A stretch of DNA of 64,000 bases from Pipra filicauda (taxonomy: Eukaryota; Chordata; Aves; Passeriformes; Pipridae), in the NCBI RefSeq assembly GCF_003945595.2, contig NW_024104292.1, positions 1,426,001 to 1,490,000 of the forward strand, written 5' to 3'. Shown in pieces: positions 24,321-35,428 of this stretch; within the stretch, counting starts at the first letter, position 1; the number at the start of each line of letters is the position of its first letter. Both the position numbers and the translations under genes were made by a program. Under the pieces are notes generated by a model that saw nothing but the letters and a program-made list of their open reading frames with translations, made no database searches and was not told the DNA's origin.

Positions 24321-26770
24321 CTTTGAAGCAAAGGAGGGAAAGTCAACAGCCAGCAAAAAACAAATAATGCCATGGGATAAAGCATTTGACTGTAGTAAAG
24401 AGTACAGCATGTTATTTATCACCATGGCACACATACAGCACTAACTGTAAGACTGCCCAATCCAATAAAAATGTTTTTTCATGTTTCTACTGCTGTCATT
24501 TGATTAAAGAATGATGCCAATTGCATTTGGGTTGCCTCTGCAGAAAGGACCTTTGCAAGGCATGAAGCAATGAATGGTTCCTCATGAAAATAACTTTCAT
24601 TATCTGAGTATCATAGATGAAGTAGTGGGGGCCATATCCATCCATTTACCATCTCATGCACAGAGCTTTTGGGAGAACTGGATGTCGACTCTGGAAATTA
24701 GCCCTGACAAGTCAACAGAAATTCACTCCCATGCAATTAACTTCTCACGAATTACACACAAATGAATGGGATATGAATACCTTTGAGAAATCAGTTGTCT
24801 ATCAATTATGTGATTAAACAGAGACTTCCCCACTCAACTAGGTTTATAAATTTTGGGTTACTTCACCACGCGATCAAAATTAAGATTCTCTGTAACTTGA
24901 TTCACTCCATGCACCCTGACCCCCCCTAGGATAGAAGCGATTTCTATGCGAGCTCTCCACTTGTTTCCCATAACCTTAACAAGAAGGTGGAGTGGGTTGT
25001 GCACAGATTACTACTGATGCCTTGAAGGAGGCAATACCAGGCACTGCAGGAAAGACTTAAAAGCAAATCCTGAACCTTGGCAAGCCAAATCCTTTTCAAT
25101 ATAGACCCACCAGAAGCAGGGATGTGTGGAGCTTAAAGGTCATTTAGTCCAGCTGCTGCCCAATACAGGTCAGCTCAACCTGATGATTCTTGAATGAACT
25201 CATCTCTAATACTCTTATAAACCTCCAGCAACATCAGTTTCCTAACCTTTTTACAAAATGTATTTCAGTACTTAACAATCATTACAATTAGGAATTTCTT
25301 CCTATCGTTTAATAAAAATAATCCAAATGCAATTTAAGCCCATTCACAACTCCTTTTCTCGTGACTGGGCATGGAGAATAGTTTATTCCCCTCCCCTCTA
25401 TAGGTGCTTTTTACAGGCCTGAATACTAACAGCATGTCTTCTCTTCTCTAGCTTAAACAGCCTCAAATCCTTCAGTCTTTCCTCATAAGTCACATTTTAC
25501 AGACCTCAGATCATTCCTCTTAATCTTGTCTGGGCTCTCTCCAAATGAATTCTACCTTTCAGCATGACTTGCTGAGAGCAGGAGCCCTGAAGAGAAGCTT
25601 CCGAGTGGTTAGCAGAGAGTTCCCACTGATAAATGGTGTGAAGGACATTATTTTTCAAGCTCTGATCGGGCATGCTACATCACCACCTGGCTGTCTAGAA
25701 ACTGAGCTCCTTCCTCTAAATGGATAATAACAGAGCTGTCAGATATTAATGAATACTATATAGTTCTAGTTTTGGGTTTTTTTCCCCCCGTGTGATTAAG
25801 GTTCATTATGGGGTTTTATTGATTTATTTCCTTGGCTTCATTATCAACTGTGAAGTTAAGTATCTCTGTCTAGGCGTATTTATATTTAAATTTTGTTAGT
25901 ACTAATCAACAGTATGCAGATGACAGACAACACACAGTTATGTTAAGTCCCTTCCATGTAAGGCAGTGGTGTCTGCAGAGTGGAGAATGATTTTTGCACA
26001 CAATTATATAAATGACACAATGTATCATTTTGAGATTTTCCAGGTTACTGGTTATTACAGCTGCATTCAAGTGTTGCCTTCAGCTTTCAAAATCACGATT
26101 GTATTGCTTGATCCATAGTTGATGGACTAAAACCTTAATAAGGATAAAGAATATACCCCACTAAGGAAATTCCAAGAAAATAACCCATTTGCACCAAATA
26201 TGATAGTTTTTCTTGGTATTTTGTAAAGAGAAGCAGCAGTATATTTTTAAAATTTGTGATGTATAACCAAAAAGACCACAGCCCAAATCAGCACTGAAGT
26301 CAACTGTCAGAAAAGACAAGTCAGAGCAACCTAAGTCAGGGAAGTTGCATACACTTACATAAACAGTAATCTCATGTTAGGACTGACACCTATTTCGTAC
26401 TGGTAGCCCTGTTTGATGCTTTCTAAGGCGCAGACAGTTGAGGCTGTACTCAGCTGGTAAGCAAGTAAACATTGCAAGTGTTCTGAACGCTAAGGGTTGC
26501 ACAGTTTGGCTAATGGGCTGTCACATCTACATTGGCTTCAACAGACACTAACGGAGAAAAGTATTCTCCACTTGAGCTGGGGCAGCTAAGCATGACTGTA
26601 ACTGACATCAACCTTCAACCTAAAATTGGTTTTAACTGTGTAGCTAATTCCACATTAACAAGTTGTGAGCCTCTGGTCTTGGAAAACTTTTGGTCCAAGA
26701 GCCTTCCGAAAGCATTCACCTTTTTCTGATGCTTTCAATTAGCATTCCAAGTAAGAGCCACTTTACAAAC
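24321..26770 (-). other. FAT3: FAT3 intron between exons G and H
   Basis: This 2450-bp intron contains an old CR1 copy at about 25105-25560. Nothing else was recognised. Confidence 0.8.
25105..25560 (-). mobile_element. Old, diverged CR1-like LINE fragment
   Basis: ggtcatttagtccagctgct near the lower end, and agcctcaaatccttcagtct, tttcctcataagtcacattt and tctgggctctctccaaatga near the upper end, match the ordered 3' region of CR1 in reverse complement. It is older than the copies at 30.3 and 31.8 kb. The edges are approximate. Confidence 0.68.
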
Positions 26771-27160
26771 CTGTTTTTGAGTTAATTCTGAACTTCCCTT
26801 TCTCATTCCCGGATCTGATGAGATAGGCAATCTCAGCATTAGTACCAATGTCTTGGCTTGTAGCAAAAACAGACAGGACCTCAGTGCCAGGTGAGGTGTC
26901 TTCAGGTACTGTAACAAGATAATCTCTTCTTTCAAACACAGGGGGGTTGTCATTAATGTCTAGCACTGTAATGGTCACAGTGGCAAATGAGGACAAAGTC
27001 AGCACAATGCTCTGATCTGAGGCCTTTACAGTGATGTTATAGGAAGACTGAAGCTCTCTATCAAGAGGATGCTCCAAAATAATGATTCCTGATGACTGGT
27101 CAACTGAGAAGTAACCATCTGCAGAGTCTGCCAGGGAATAGCTGACCTTTCTGTTCACGC
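26771..27160 (-). CDS. FAT3: FAT3 exon G: cadherin repeat junction
   Basis: This 390-bp exon is phase 1 to phase 1. It encodes [20 protein letters not shown], then [20 protein letters not shown] and the linker DINDNPPVF that ends a repeat. The next repeat follows: [40 protein letters not shown] and FRINSKTG. Acceptor cttctctttcag is strong. The donor is G/gtttgt, which departs from the gtaagt/gtgagt consensus. The exon joins exon H through a split glycine codon. Confidence 0.94.
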
Positions 27161-30100
27161 CTGAAAGAGAAGTAAAAGAGAAAATGATACAGTGAAATAA
27201 AGAAAACAAAAACCTCTTCCCATCTAATGGAAACCTAAAGCAAAATTCGCTTATCTGACTGACCATTTCCAATGGGGGTGGAGCACATGAAAGTAGGAGT
27301 GCCTGTGAGTACCATATTGCTGAAAGTTTGGGAGATCAATACATGTTCTTCTCTCATGAAAAATTCCCATAGAGAAGTTAAGTTCCTTCCCTCATCACGA
27401 TACTTTCTAAAAAAGATCACTTTGCAGAACTGCTGTTATGAAACTTGAAAGCAGAATCCAGATATGGTCCTTGCTCAGAAGAGCTTACAATTGAATTAGA
27501 TGAGACAGGCAGAGTGCTGAAATTGGAAATGTCTCAGAGAACATCTTGAAGGAACAGAAATGTACATAAGGGAAAAATAAACCCATAAAAATACATGAGG
27601 TGGCACAGAATATATTTGCTACCAGTGCTGCCTTGATTCCACTGTTGAGCAGCAAAATATTATCGTGAGATGATACCTGTTAGACAAAAGTTGCATCCAA
27701 AAACTCCTGCCAGGATATGAACATTTTAGTAAGAAAAATCCCTCAGTCCCCCAACTTGAGAGCAAAAATTGAGTTGTTGATATGAAATATATCCTATGTT
27801 TTTAAAATCCTGCCTGTATTTCCCAACACATAGCACCTATCCACCCAGCTGCTGAATATGCAGATCTATGCTAAGGTTGTTGTCAGTAATAAGGCCTGAG
27901 GGGATGGTACTGACTTGCTTTCTGCACTACAGTGGGATAGCCATTTCAAATCTAATTAAAAGTGAACACAGATATAAGCTAATTCAAGTCCCTCGATGCT
28001 AGTTGATTTTGTGATTTGGTCCTGGGTGCTTCAGTAATAGATTATAACTAAAACACAAAGATCCACTAAAATGGAGAGTCTCTGTTTTTAACATCTCTCA
28101 CTTGAGCATTTGCTGCTGTTTTTGTTGCAGAACAGACTTTACAAGTCTGACATTAATCAGATGAACAAGAGCTACCAATCCCTTCTAGGCATATTTTGTT
28201 AATTTAAAATTTGTGACAGTATTATTCTGCTTTCCAGCAGCAAAGCGCTGTAGAAATGTCTGATCAAAAGCAGCACAAATCACACTTGTTTTCTGCTTGA
28301 CATAGCAGGAGTCGACCATCCACACAAGGGGGAGCTGGGAGACTCTTTCTTCAATCACACGCACATAAAAGCTAGAACAACTACGAAGTCCCAGAACCTA
28401 CTTGAAGGGCATTAGGAATTACTATTTGGTCTCTTCAGAGAATAAAGTTTTTTTTGCAGTACTTGAGACACCAGAGTATATTTCAAATGTTCAAATGTCT
28501 TTAAAATAAGAAACAAATTAAATTGCAATATTGCAACAAAACAGATTCTTACTTTTTTTTTTTTCCAATCACTATAGAACACCTCTATTCACCATGGCAT
28601 CTCAAATGTGAAAAATAAAAAGTCCCTCCTTCAGCAAAACAGCAAGGCTGACAAGGAGGTGACTCCTGTCCTACAGATGAGGAACTGAGCTCAGCCCACG
28701 AACTTGTTGGAAATTCCTTCATGTGCTGAAATGCCTAGGCTCTGAATGCCCTACAGCTGCTGGAGAGCATGCTTACCTCTTCCCTTAGCCTCTTGATGCA
28801 TGCATCCAAATACTCTGTCAGCTGAAATAACCAAACTGACAAACATGCAAAAAGAGTAAAACCCTCTGGGAAGAGGAAGGTTTTCAGGGTCTGAATGGAT
28901 GGAGGTATGTCTACATTTTGAGCTGGGGATGATCTCTTTCTGCTAGAAATCCTCCGTGAACTTCCACTTACAAAAAGGGACAGACCTGACTAGAGCAATT
29001 AATTACAGCCTTGGGGATGATGAAAAATGGGATTTTTTTTCCCCCCTGATTCAGAGCATGCAGTTGAACATCCAAACTACACATGAGATTTACATGTAAA
29101 ATTAGTAAAATTAGTATTATTTAGTATTCTGTTCCAGCCAGTCTTGGTATCTGCCAGTTTCTACATACTCTTAAACACTTCTCTGAAGCAGGGGCCTTAA
29201 CATGCATCTTTTACACATATATGTCTGTGACTGCAGGAGAGGCTTAGTCTGATTTGCATTTTTCTCTAGCACAAATCCCCTATTTGATACTCACTACAGC
29301 ATACCTGGGCACAAGAAAGAAGACAGGAGATTAGGTCAGAAGACCTGAGTTGGAACAAGGATACCAACCCTTGGTGGCTTTTGGCCTGAATGCTGAAAGA
29401 AGAAAAAAACATGGAGAAATACAGAGGTAGATACTGTCTGTCTGCTGACCTTCTCACAGTGTTTTGTAGGGTGGAATTTAATACTTGCTTCTTAGGAGAA
29501 AAATTAATTCAGTGAAAAAGCTGTGGCAGGAATAGCACTTTGAAGAAAGTGTTGTGTTATATCAATAGCTGTTTCCACTCAGCCTCCTGACCCAATGCTG
29601 GAAAAAAGAATAGGCATGAGGCAAAGGTAAAATAGGAAATTATTTCTACTGAAATTCAAAATGCTTTAGTCCAGAGGCTACCCTCTGCTGAGAGAGAAGC
29701 GTCCACCAGTATGTGTCAATGACATTCCTGCCCTAGAGACAATGGTAGATTCTACTGTGACTATAAAGGAGATGATTTCTGTGAGAAGGAAACAACTGCT
29801 TCAACACCATGGTTCCTGCACTGGTAAAGAGAACAATCCTCCCACACTGCTTGCCCACAGCTGTTGGGGGATTAATGTTTGCAAACTGTGTTGTGTCAGC
29901 TCACTTACTCACTTAAACTTCTCAGATTTCTAAGGTGTCAATCATGAACATGGAAAGCCTTTGCGGGAATAACTATTACCATAAGAGGATTGCAGTACAT
30001 TTTTTTTTTAAATAAAGGAATAAGCAAGCATATTTTCTATTTAGATTTGTAATAGCATATGATAGAATATTGCCCTTTGCCAAAGCTTGTAAAACATACA

Positions 30101-30284
30101 GCCATCTAGTACTTCAAATGCCACCCTTCAAATAGTTTTTTTTTCTTGGTTTCTTCTGTACTAAAACAAAGGGGCATGCACATCATGCTAACTTCTATGT
30201 CATTACTACGTTAAAGAGCATCAGGAATATAAAATAACTTCTATTCATAATTCAGGACTATCAATATCCTCCTTGCCTAAAGCA

Positions 30285-30800
30285 TGGAATCACAGAATCA
30301 TTCAGATTAGAAAGGACCTTTGAGATGATTGAGACCTACCGTTGACCCAACATTACCAAGCCCATCACTAAACCATGTCCGTAAGTGCCATGTCTACATG
30401 TCTTTCTCTTAAATACTTCCAGAGATGGTGACTCAACCACTTCCCTGTGCAGCCTGTTCCAAGGCTTGACAACCCTTTCTGTACAGAATTTTTTTCTACT
30501 CTTCAATCTAAATCTCCCCTGGTATAATTTGGCTCTATTTCCTCTTGTCCTACTGCTTGTTACTCAGGAGAAGAGACCAACCCCCAACTCACTACAAACT
30601 CCTCTCCTCTTAAGTAGCTGTAGAGAGTGAGAAGGTCCCCTCTGAGCCTTTTCTCCCCAGCTCCCTCAGCTACTCCTCATAAAACTTGTGCTCCACACCC
30701 TTCCTCAGATCCGTTGCCCTTTTCTGACACATTCCACCACCTCGATGTCTTTCTTGTAGTGAGGGGCCCAAAACTGAACACAGGATTTGAGGTGCAGTTC
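30285..30800 (-). mobile_element. CR1 LINE 3' fragment (about 515 bp)
   Basis: It starts ggaatcacagaatcattcag and contains cagagatggtgactcaacca, tgtgcagcctgttccaaggc, tttcctcttgtcctactgct, tgagccttttctccccagct and agtgaggggcccaaaactga. This is the longest well-preserved CR1 copy in the window. It is minus-oriented and 5'-truncated. Confidence 0.92.
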
Positions 30801-31795
30801 AACTGAAAACTGTGGAGTTATTACACAGTTTGATTTATTTATCAACCAGCAGTGGTTTGTAAACATGGTATCTGATTATTGTGCTTCCTCCACCCCTGTC
30901 TTTCATGGTGTGATGATTAACACTGGTGTGTACCTCCAGTCTTTCCTGAGTACCCAAATATTAACTACAAAGCCAATTATTGGAAAATAAAAGTCCACAA
31001 CTAAATTAACAGCAAACAAGACAAAAGAGGAATTCTAAACCAGGTTTTATAGTACTCTACTCCATCATTTTGAGATGAAAGAGAAAAATCTTGCCAGAAG
31101 TACCTTGCTGAACTGTGGAAGAATATATAGCCCCATAGGGAAAGTATTTCAAGTGATTTTTACAACTTAACCAGAAAACCTGGCTGAGTTCAATAACACT
31201 GCTACTGAGATAGGCTTTCACTGCTTTGTTCCTTTTCTTTGAGGAAACAATGGCCTTAACCCCAAAGGCCTTTACTCACACCAGTGCTCCAACAGACTCG
31301 TGGTACCATGGGATGAAGGCAGAGCCACAGAGGGCAGAGATGAAGATAACCAACCCCTTACTGAAGGGAAATACTGGACAGAAATGGGAGTCATAAACTG
31401 TTAGTGGTATGATACCATCCATGGTTATCTAAAACCCTGCTTTCCATTTCAGCTGGGTCAGGTGTTGTGTTTTTTGGTGGGAAGTTGAGATTTGGATAGC
31501 TGGCTCACCCTCCCTGTCTTTTCTATAAGACATTTACATATCCCTGGGTACTGGTTTACATCACTTGACATGAATACTCGTTTCCATCAGTGCTCCTGAG
31601 TGATTCACTTCCTCGTGCTGATCAGGCCTTATTTTGATGATTTTTCTGAAGTGGGGAAGGCCATTTTGGATACACCTGATTTAGGGCTACACATTGCAGC
31701 TGACAACTTAGGGAAACATAGCCTGAGGCAGTGGAATGCACATGTAAAGAGAGAGATATAAAAGACATATATACACGTATGTAAGTATGCACACA

Positions 31796-32192
31796 ATCAT
31801 TAAGATTGGAAAAGACTTTTAAGATCATTGCGTCAAACTGTTAACTCAACCCCACTGTGTTCACCACTAAACCATTTCCCCAAGTGGCACATCCATACAC
31901 CTTCTGGACAATTCCAGGGGTGGTGATTCCACCCTGGACAGCCTATTCCAATGCCTAACCAACCTTCGCGTGAAGAGATTTTTCCTAATATCCCATGTAA
32001 ACATTGCCTAGCACAACTTGAGGCCATTTCCGCTTGTCCTCTCACTTGTTTATCTGAGAGACGAGACCAACTGCTACCTCGCTACAGGCTTCTTTTAGGG
32101 AGCTGTTGAAAGCAAGAAGGCCCCCTCCGAGTCTCCTTTTCTCCAGGATAAACAACCCCAGCTCCCTCAACCACTCCTCCTAGGACTTGTAT
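31796..32192 (-). mobile_element. CR1 LINE 3' fragment
   Basis: It starts aatcattaagattggaaaag and runs through ccaagtggcacatccataca, ttccaggggtggtgattcca, gaagagatttttcctaatat and tttctccaggataaacaacc. This is the reverse complement of the CR1 3' region, so it is in the same orientation as FAT3. It is about 400 bp and moderately diverged. Confidence 0.9.
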
Positions 32193-32199
32193 TCAAATA

Positions 32200-32335
32200 G
32201 TTTGTATTTTATATATATATATAGACTATTTATATACATATATACAGACTATATATATAGATATATGTGCTCAAATGTGTCTGTATATACATACATAGGT
32301 ATCTATACAAACATGCACACACACACACATATGTT
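32200..32335. repeat. TA/CA-rich microsatellite cluster
   Basis: Runs of (TA)n, interrupted tatatacata units and a (CA)n stretch (cacacacacacat) lie between the two CR1 copies of this region. Confidence 0.9.
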
Positions 32336-32474
32336 TCAGTGACTCAATTTAAATACAGGGTTTATTCAGTCCACATAATCCAAGATGTACAATTCTCCTA
32401 GTCTAGTTCTTTGTCTCCATGTTGTTAATAATATCTTGGAAATGTTAAAACTTAAGGAAGTTACTAGATCATAA

Positions 32475-33470
32475 AGCAAGTAGGAATCTTGTGAGGTCAT
32501 CTAATTTATCCCTGCAGAAAGAAAAGATGGATGCAATTTATCCCCAAACACAGGCCTATCCTTTGATCACGAACTTGCATAACCTCCTTGGGTAACACTT
32601 TTCAGTGCCTCACTTTTCTTACAACTAAAAATATTGCTCTGACTTTTTGCTGAGATTCAATAAAATTAATAAAAGGGAGAAAAAAGAAAAGAACAAGGGT
32701 CAACTTCCTTCCTTCCTCAGAGCTACTTCTGATAGCTGAAGACTGTTATACTGTGCCATCTCAGCGCTCTTTTCCCTGGTAGACCCTCTCAAGCATTTTA
32801 GTATTTCCTGACTTTTTTTTTTCAGACTTGTGATCTTTCTTATAAATCTCCAGGTAGCCCACATCTTCCTGGAAAGGCTATACCCCACACAACACAGCCA
32901 TTCAGGTGAGGATTTGCCAACACCAGATAAACAGAAATAACTACTTTTGTTTTCCAGCATTACTCTTGTTTACCAATCTCACTAAAGCATTTGCCTTTTC
33001 ACACCAGTATGAAAGTGAAAACATACACTCAAGCCTATGATTCACAGTAATAGAGGTGCCTTTTGCAGTTCTGTTGCCCAGTCAGTCAGACAATATTGGT
33101 GCACTTGGTTATTCTTGCCTAAACACAGGATGTCACATTTATCTTGATGACTTACACTGTGTTTTTCCACACCACTTTTTCAACAGCTAAATCCCACAGT
33201 TATGACTTTGGCATTATCCAGGGTACTTACAGCACCATTCTGCTTTTTGACATTTAGCAATACAGGCCTTATGCCTACTTATCCATTCAGGAATGAAAAT
33301 AAGAGTAGTGTTGCACCCAGTACCTTTCTTAACTTATCCCTCCAGTGTAACAGTTATTACAAACTCATCTGGCAACACTTTGGTGTAGCCTATGTTTCTC
33401 TAGCTTGCTTATAAAAATATCATGCAGTATGACATCAAAAAACTTGCTAAACCTAATCCATAACACTCAT
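32475..33470 (-). mobile_element. Ancient CR1-type LINE relic (about 1 kb)
   Basis: Plus-strand landmarks, in order, are ggtcatctaatttatccctg, ggtaacacttttcagtgcct, gaagactgttatactgtgcc, cacatcttcctggaaaggct, gcactcggtt-like spacing near 33100, aggatgtcacatttatcttg, and tttctctagcttgcttataa followed by atcatgcagtatgacatcaa. These match the reverse complement of old amniote CR1 copies known from reptiles and birds, in the right order, so the element is minus-oriented. It is heavily diverged and has several deletions; the subfamily is not assigned. Confidence 0.7.
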
Positions 33471-34189
33471 ATTTATTTCTATATGGCCTCTTCACATGTT
33501 GCAGAAGGAAATGAGATTGGTTTGATGACTCCTGCTTGCTGAACACAGACGAGCTCTAAAAGTCATCTTGATACACGTTCATTATTTTAATGCAAGCTGG
33601 GTGACTGCGTTCCCCTGACTACCTACCCGCAGCTTTAGAAATCTGGCCCTCTGACAGATTCAACAGGGTCATACAGACTGACAACTTAAAGGATTAGGTC
33701 TCATGAGTGCCGAGGCATGGAAAGCAAAATCAACAATATGAAAGAAGGCTTGTTTAGGCAGAAACCTAAGTTTTCTATCAGAATCTCCAAACACCATGTT
33801 TATTTACCTCCTAACACTAGGTAAGTCTAAACTCCACAGAGCTATTATTTTTTATTTGGCAATTTTTCAGGGGGCCAGTGTGCTGTATCTCTGCATTCCT
33901 ATTAGTGCTTCTGCTTTTATTAAGAAGGCAAAAGCTAGGTTTTCTCCTAAACAACTCACTGGCTGACCCTGGACCTGCAGGTGTCCTCAGGACTGGCCAG
34001 TCAACTGGGGAATGTGGGGCATTGCCCCTCCACTGTCCTTATGGGAGACTGGACAGAAGTCCCTGGTAAGGACACCTTTCCAGGAAGGAGAAGTGCATGG
34101 GTACATCATCATGGACTATTACTTTTCATGGAGTAAGCTGTGACAGAGCCCAGAACCAAATCGCTCGCCAGGCTACAGAGCAATGTTCA

Positions 34190-34498
34190 TTTTCTTTTCT
34201 TTTCTTTTCTTTTCTTTTCTTTTCTTTTCTTTTCTTTTCTTTTCTTTTCTTTTCTTTTCTTTTCTTTTCTTTTCTTTTCTTTTCTTTTCTTTTTCTTTTC
34301 TTTTCTTTTCTTTTCTTTTCTTTTCTTTTCTTTTCTTTTCTTTTCTTTTCTTTTCTTTTCTTTTCTTTTCTTTTCTTTTCTTTTCTTTTCCTTTCCTTTC
34401 TTTTCTTTTCTTTTCTTTTCTTTTCTTTTCTTTTCTTTTCTTTTCTTTTCTTTTCTTTTCTTTTCTTTTCTTTTCTTTTCTTTTCTTTTCTTTCTCTT
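34190..34498. repeat. (TTTTC)n pentanucleotide satellite
   Basis: About 60 units of ttttc form a near-perfect array, with one extra T near 34292 and a cctttcc interruption near 34390. The minus strand is pure purine (GAAAA)n. Long open frames through it (SFLFF or KRKEK repeats) are low-complexity artefacts. Confidence 0.97.
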
Positions 34499-34939
34499 NN
34501 NNNNNNNNNNNNNNNNNNNNNNNNNNNNNNNNNNNNNNNNNNNNNNNNNNNNNNNNNNNNNNNNNNNNNNNNNNNNNNNNNNNNNNNNNNNNNNNNNNNN
34601 NNNNNNNNNNNNNNNNNNNNNNNNNNNNNNNNNNNNNNNNNNNNNNNNNNNNNNNNNNNNNNNNNNNNNNNNNNNNNNNNNNNNNNNNNNNNNNNNNNNN
34701 NNNNNNNNNNNNNNNNNNNNNNNNNNNNNNNNNNNNNNNNNNNNNNNNNNNNNNNNNNNNNNNNNNNNNNNNNNNNNNNNNNNNNNNNNNNNNNNNNNNN
34801 NNNNNNNNNNNNNNNNNNNNNNNNNNNNNNNNNNNNNNNNNNNNNNNNNNNNNNNNNNNNNNNNNNNNNNNNNNNNNNNNNNNNNNNNNNNNNNNNNNNN
34901 NNNNNNNNNNNNNNNNNNNNNNNNNNNNNNNNNNNNNNN
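34499..34939. other. Assembly gap (441 N)
   Basis: There are 441 consecutive N bases between a (TTTTC)n array and a (CCCTT)n array. The true length of the array is unknown. Confidence 0.99.
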
Positions 34940-35084
34940 CCTGCCCTTCCCTTCCCTTCCCTTCCCTTCCCTTCCCTTCCCTTCCCTTCCCTTCCCTTCC
35001 CTTCCCTTCCCTTCCCTTCCCTTCCCTTCCCTTCCCTTCCTTTTTCTTTTCTTTTTCCTTTTCTTTTTCCTTTTCTTTTTCCTT
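34940..35084. repeat. (CCCTT)n then mixed T/C-rich satellite
   Basis: The pentamer cttcc is repeated without interruption to about 35040. T-rich units of the type ttttcctttt follow. On the minus strand this reads (GGGAA)n, a pure purine tract. Confidence 0.95.
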
Positions 35085-35428
35085 TTCTTTTTCTTTTTCC
35101 CTCTTCGCTCCGCCCCTCCCTCCTTTTCCTTTTCCTTTTCCTTTTCCTTTTCCTTTTCCTTTTCTTTTTTTTCTTCCATGGCAGATTTCTGAATTCTTTT
35201 TGAAAACAACTTCAATTACAGTGGAAAGGCTCCCCAACTTAAACTATTTCTTTTTCTTTTTCCCTCTTCGCTCCGCCCCTCCCTCCTTTTCCTTTTCCTT
35301 TTCCTTTTCCTTTTCCTTTTCCTTTTCCTTTTCCTTTTCCTTTTCTTTTTTTTCTTCCATGGCAGATTTCTGAATTCTTTTTGAAAACAACTTCAATTAC
35401 AGTGGAAAGGCTCCCCAACTTAAACTAT
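35085..35428. repeat. Tandem duplication of a 163/181-bp unit beside the gap
   Basis: Two adjacent copies lie at 35085-35247 and 35248-35428. Each has, in order, a T-rich lead, ccctcttcgctccgcccctc, a (CCTTTT)n run, and about 75 bp of unique sequence (from cttccatggcagatttctg to ccaacttaaactat). The unique part looks identical in both copies. They differ mainly by about three extra hexamers in the second, so the duplication is either very recent or an assembly artefact. Confidence 0.9.

Noticed and set aside
34097..35373. Open frames of 340-396 codons on both strands
   Set aside because: They are translations of the (TTTTC)n/(CCCTT)n satellite through the N gap, giving SFLFF or KRKEK repeats and X runs. 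They are not genes.
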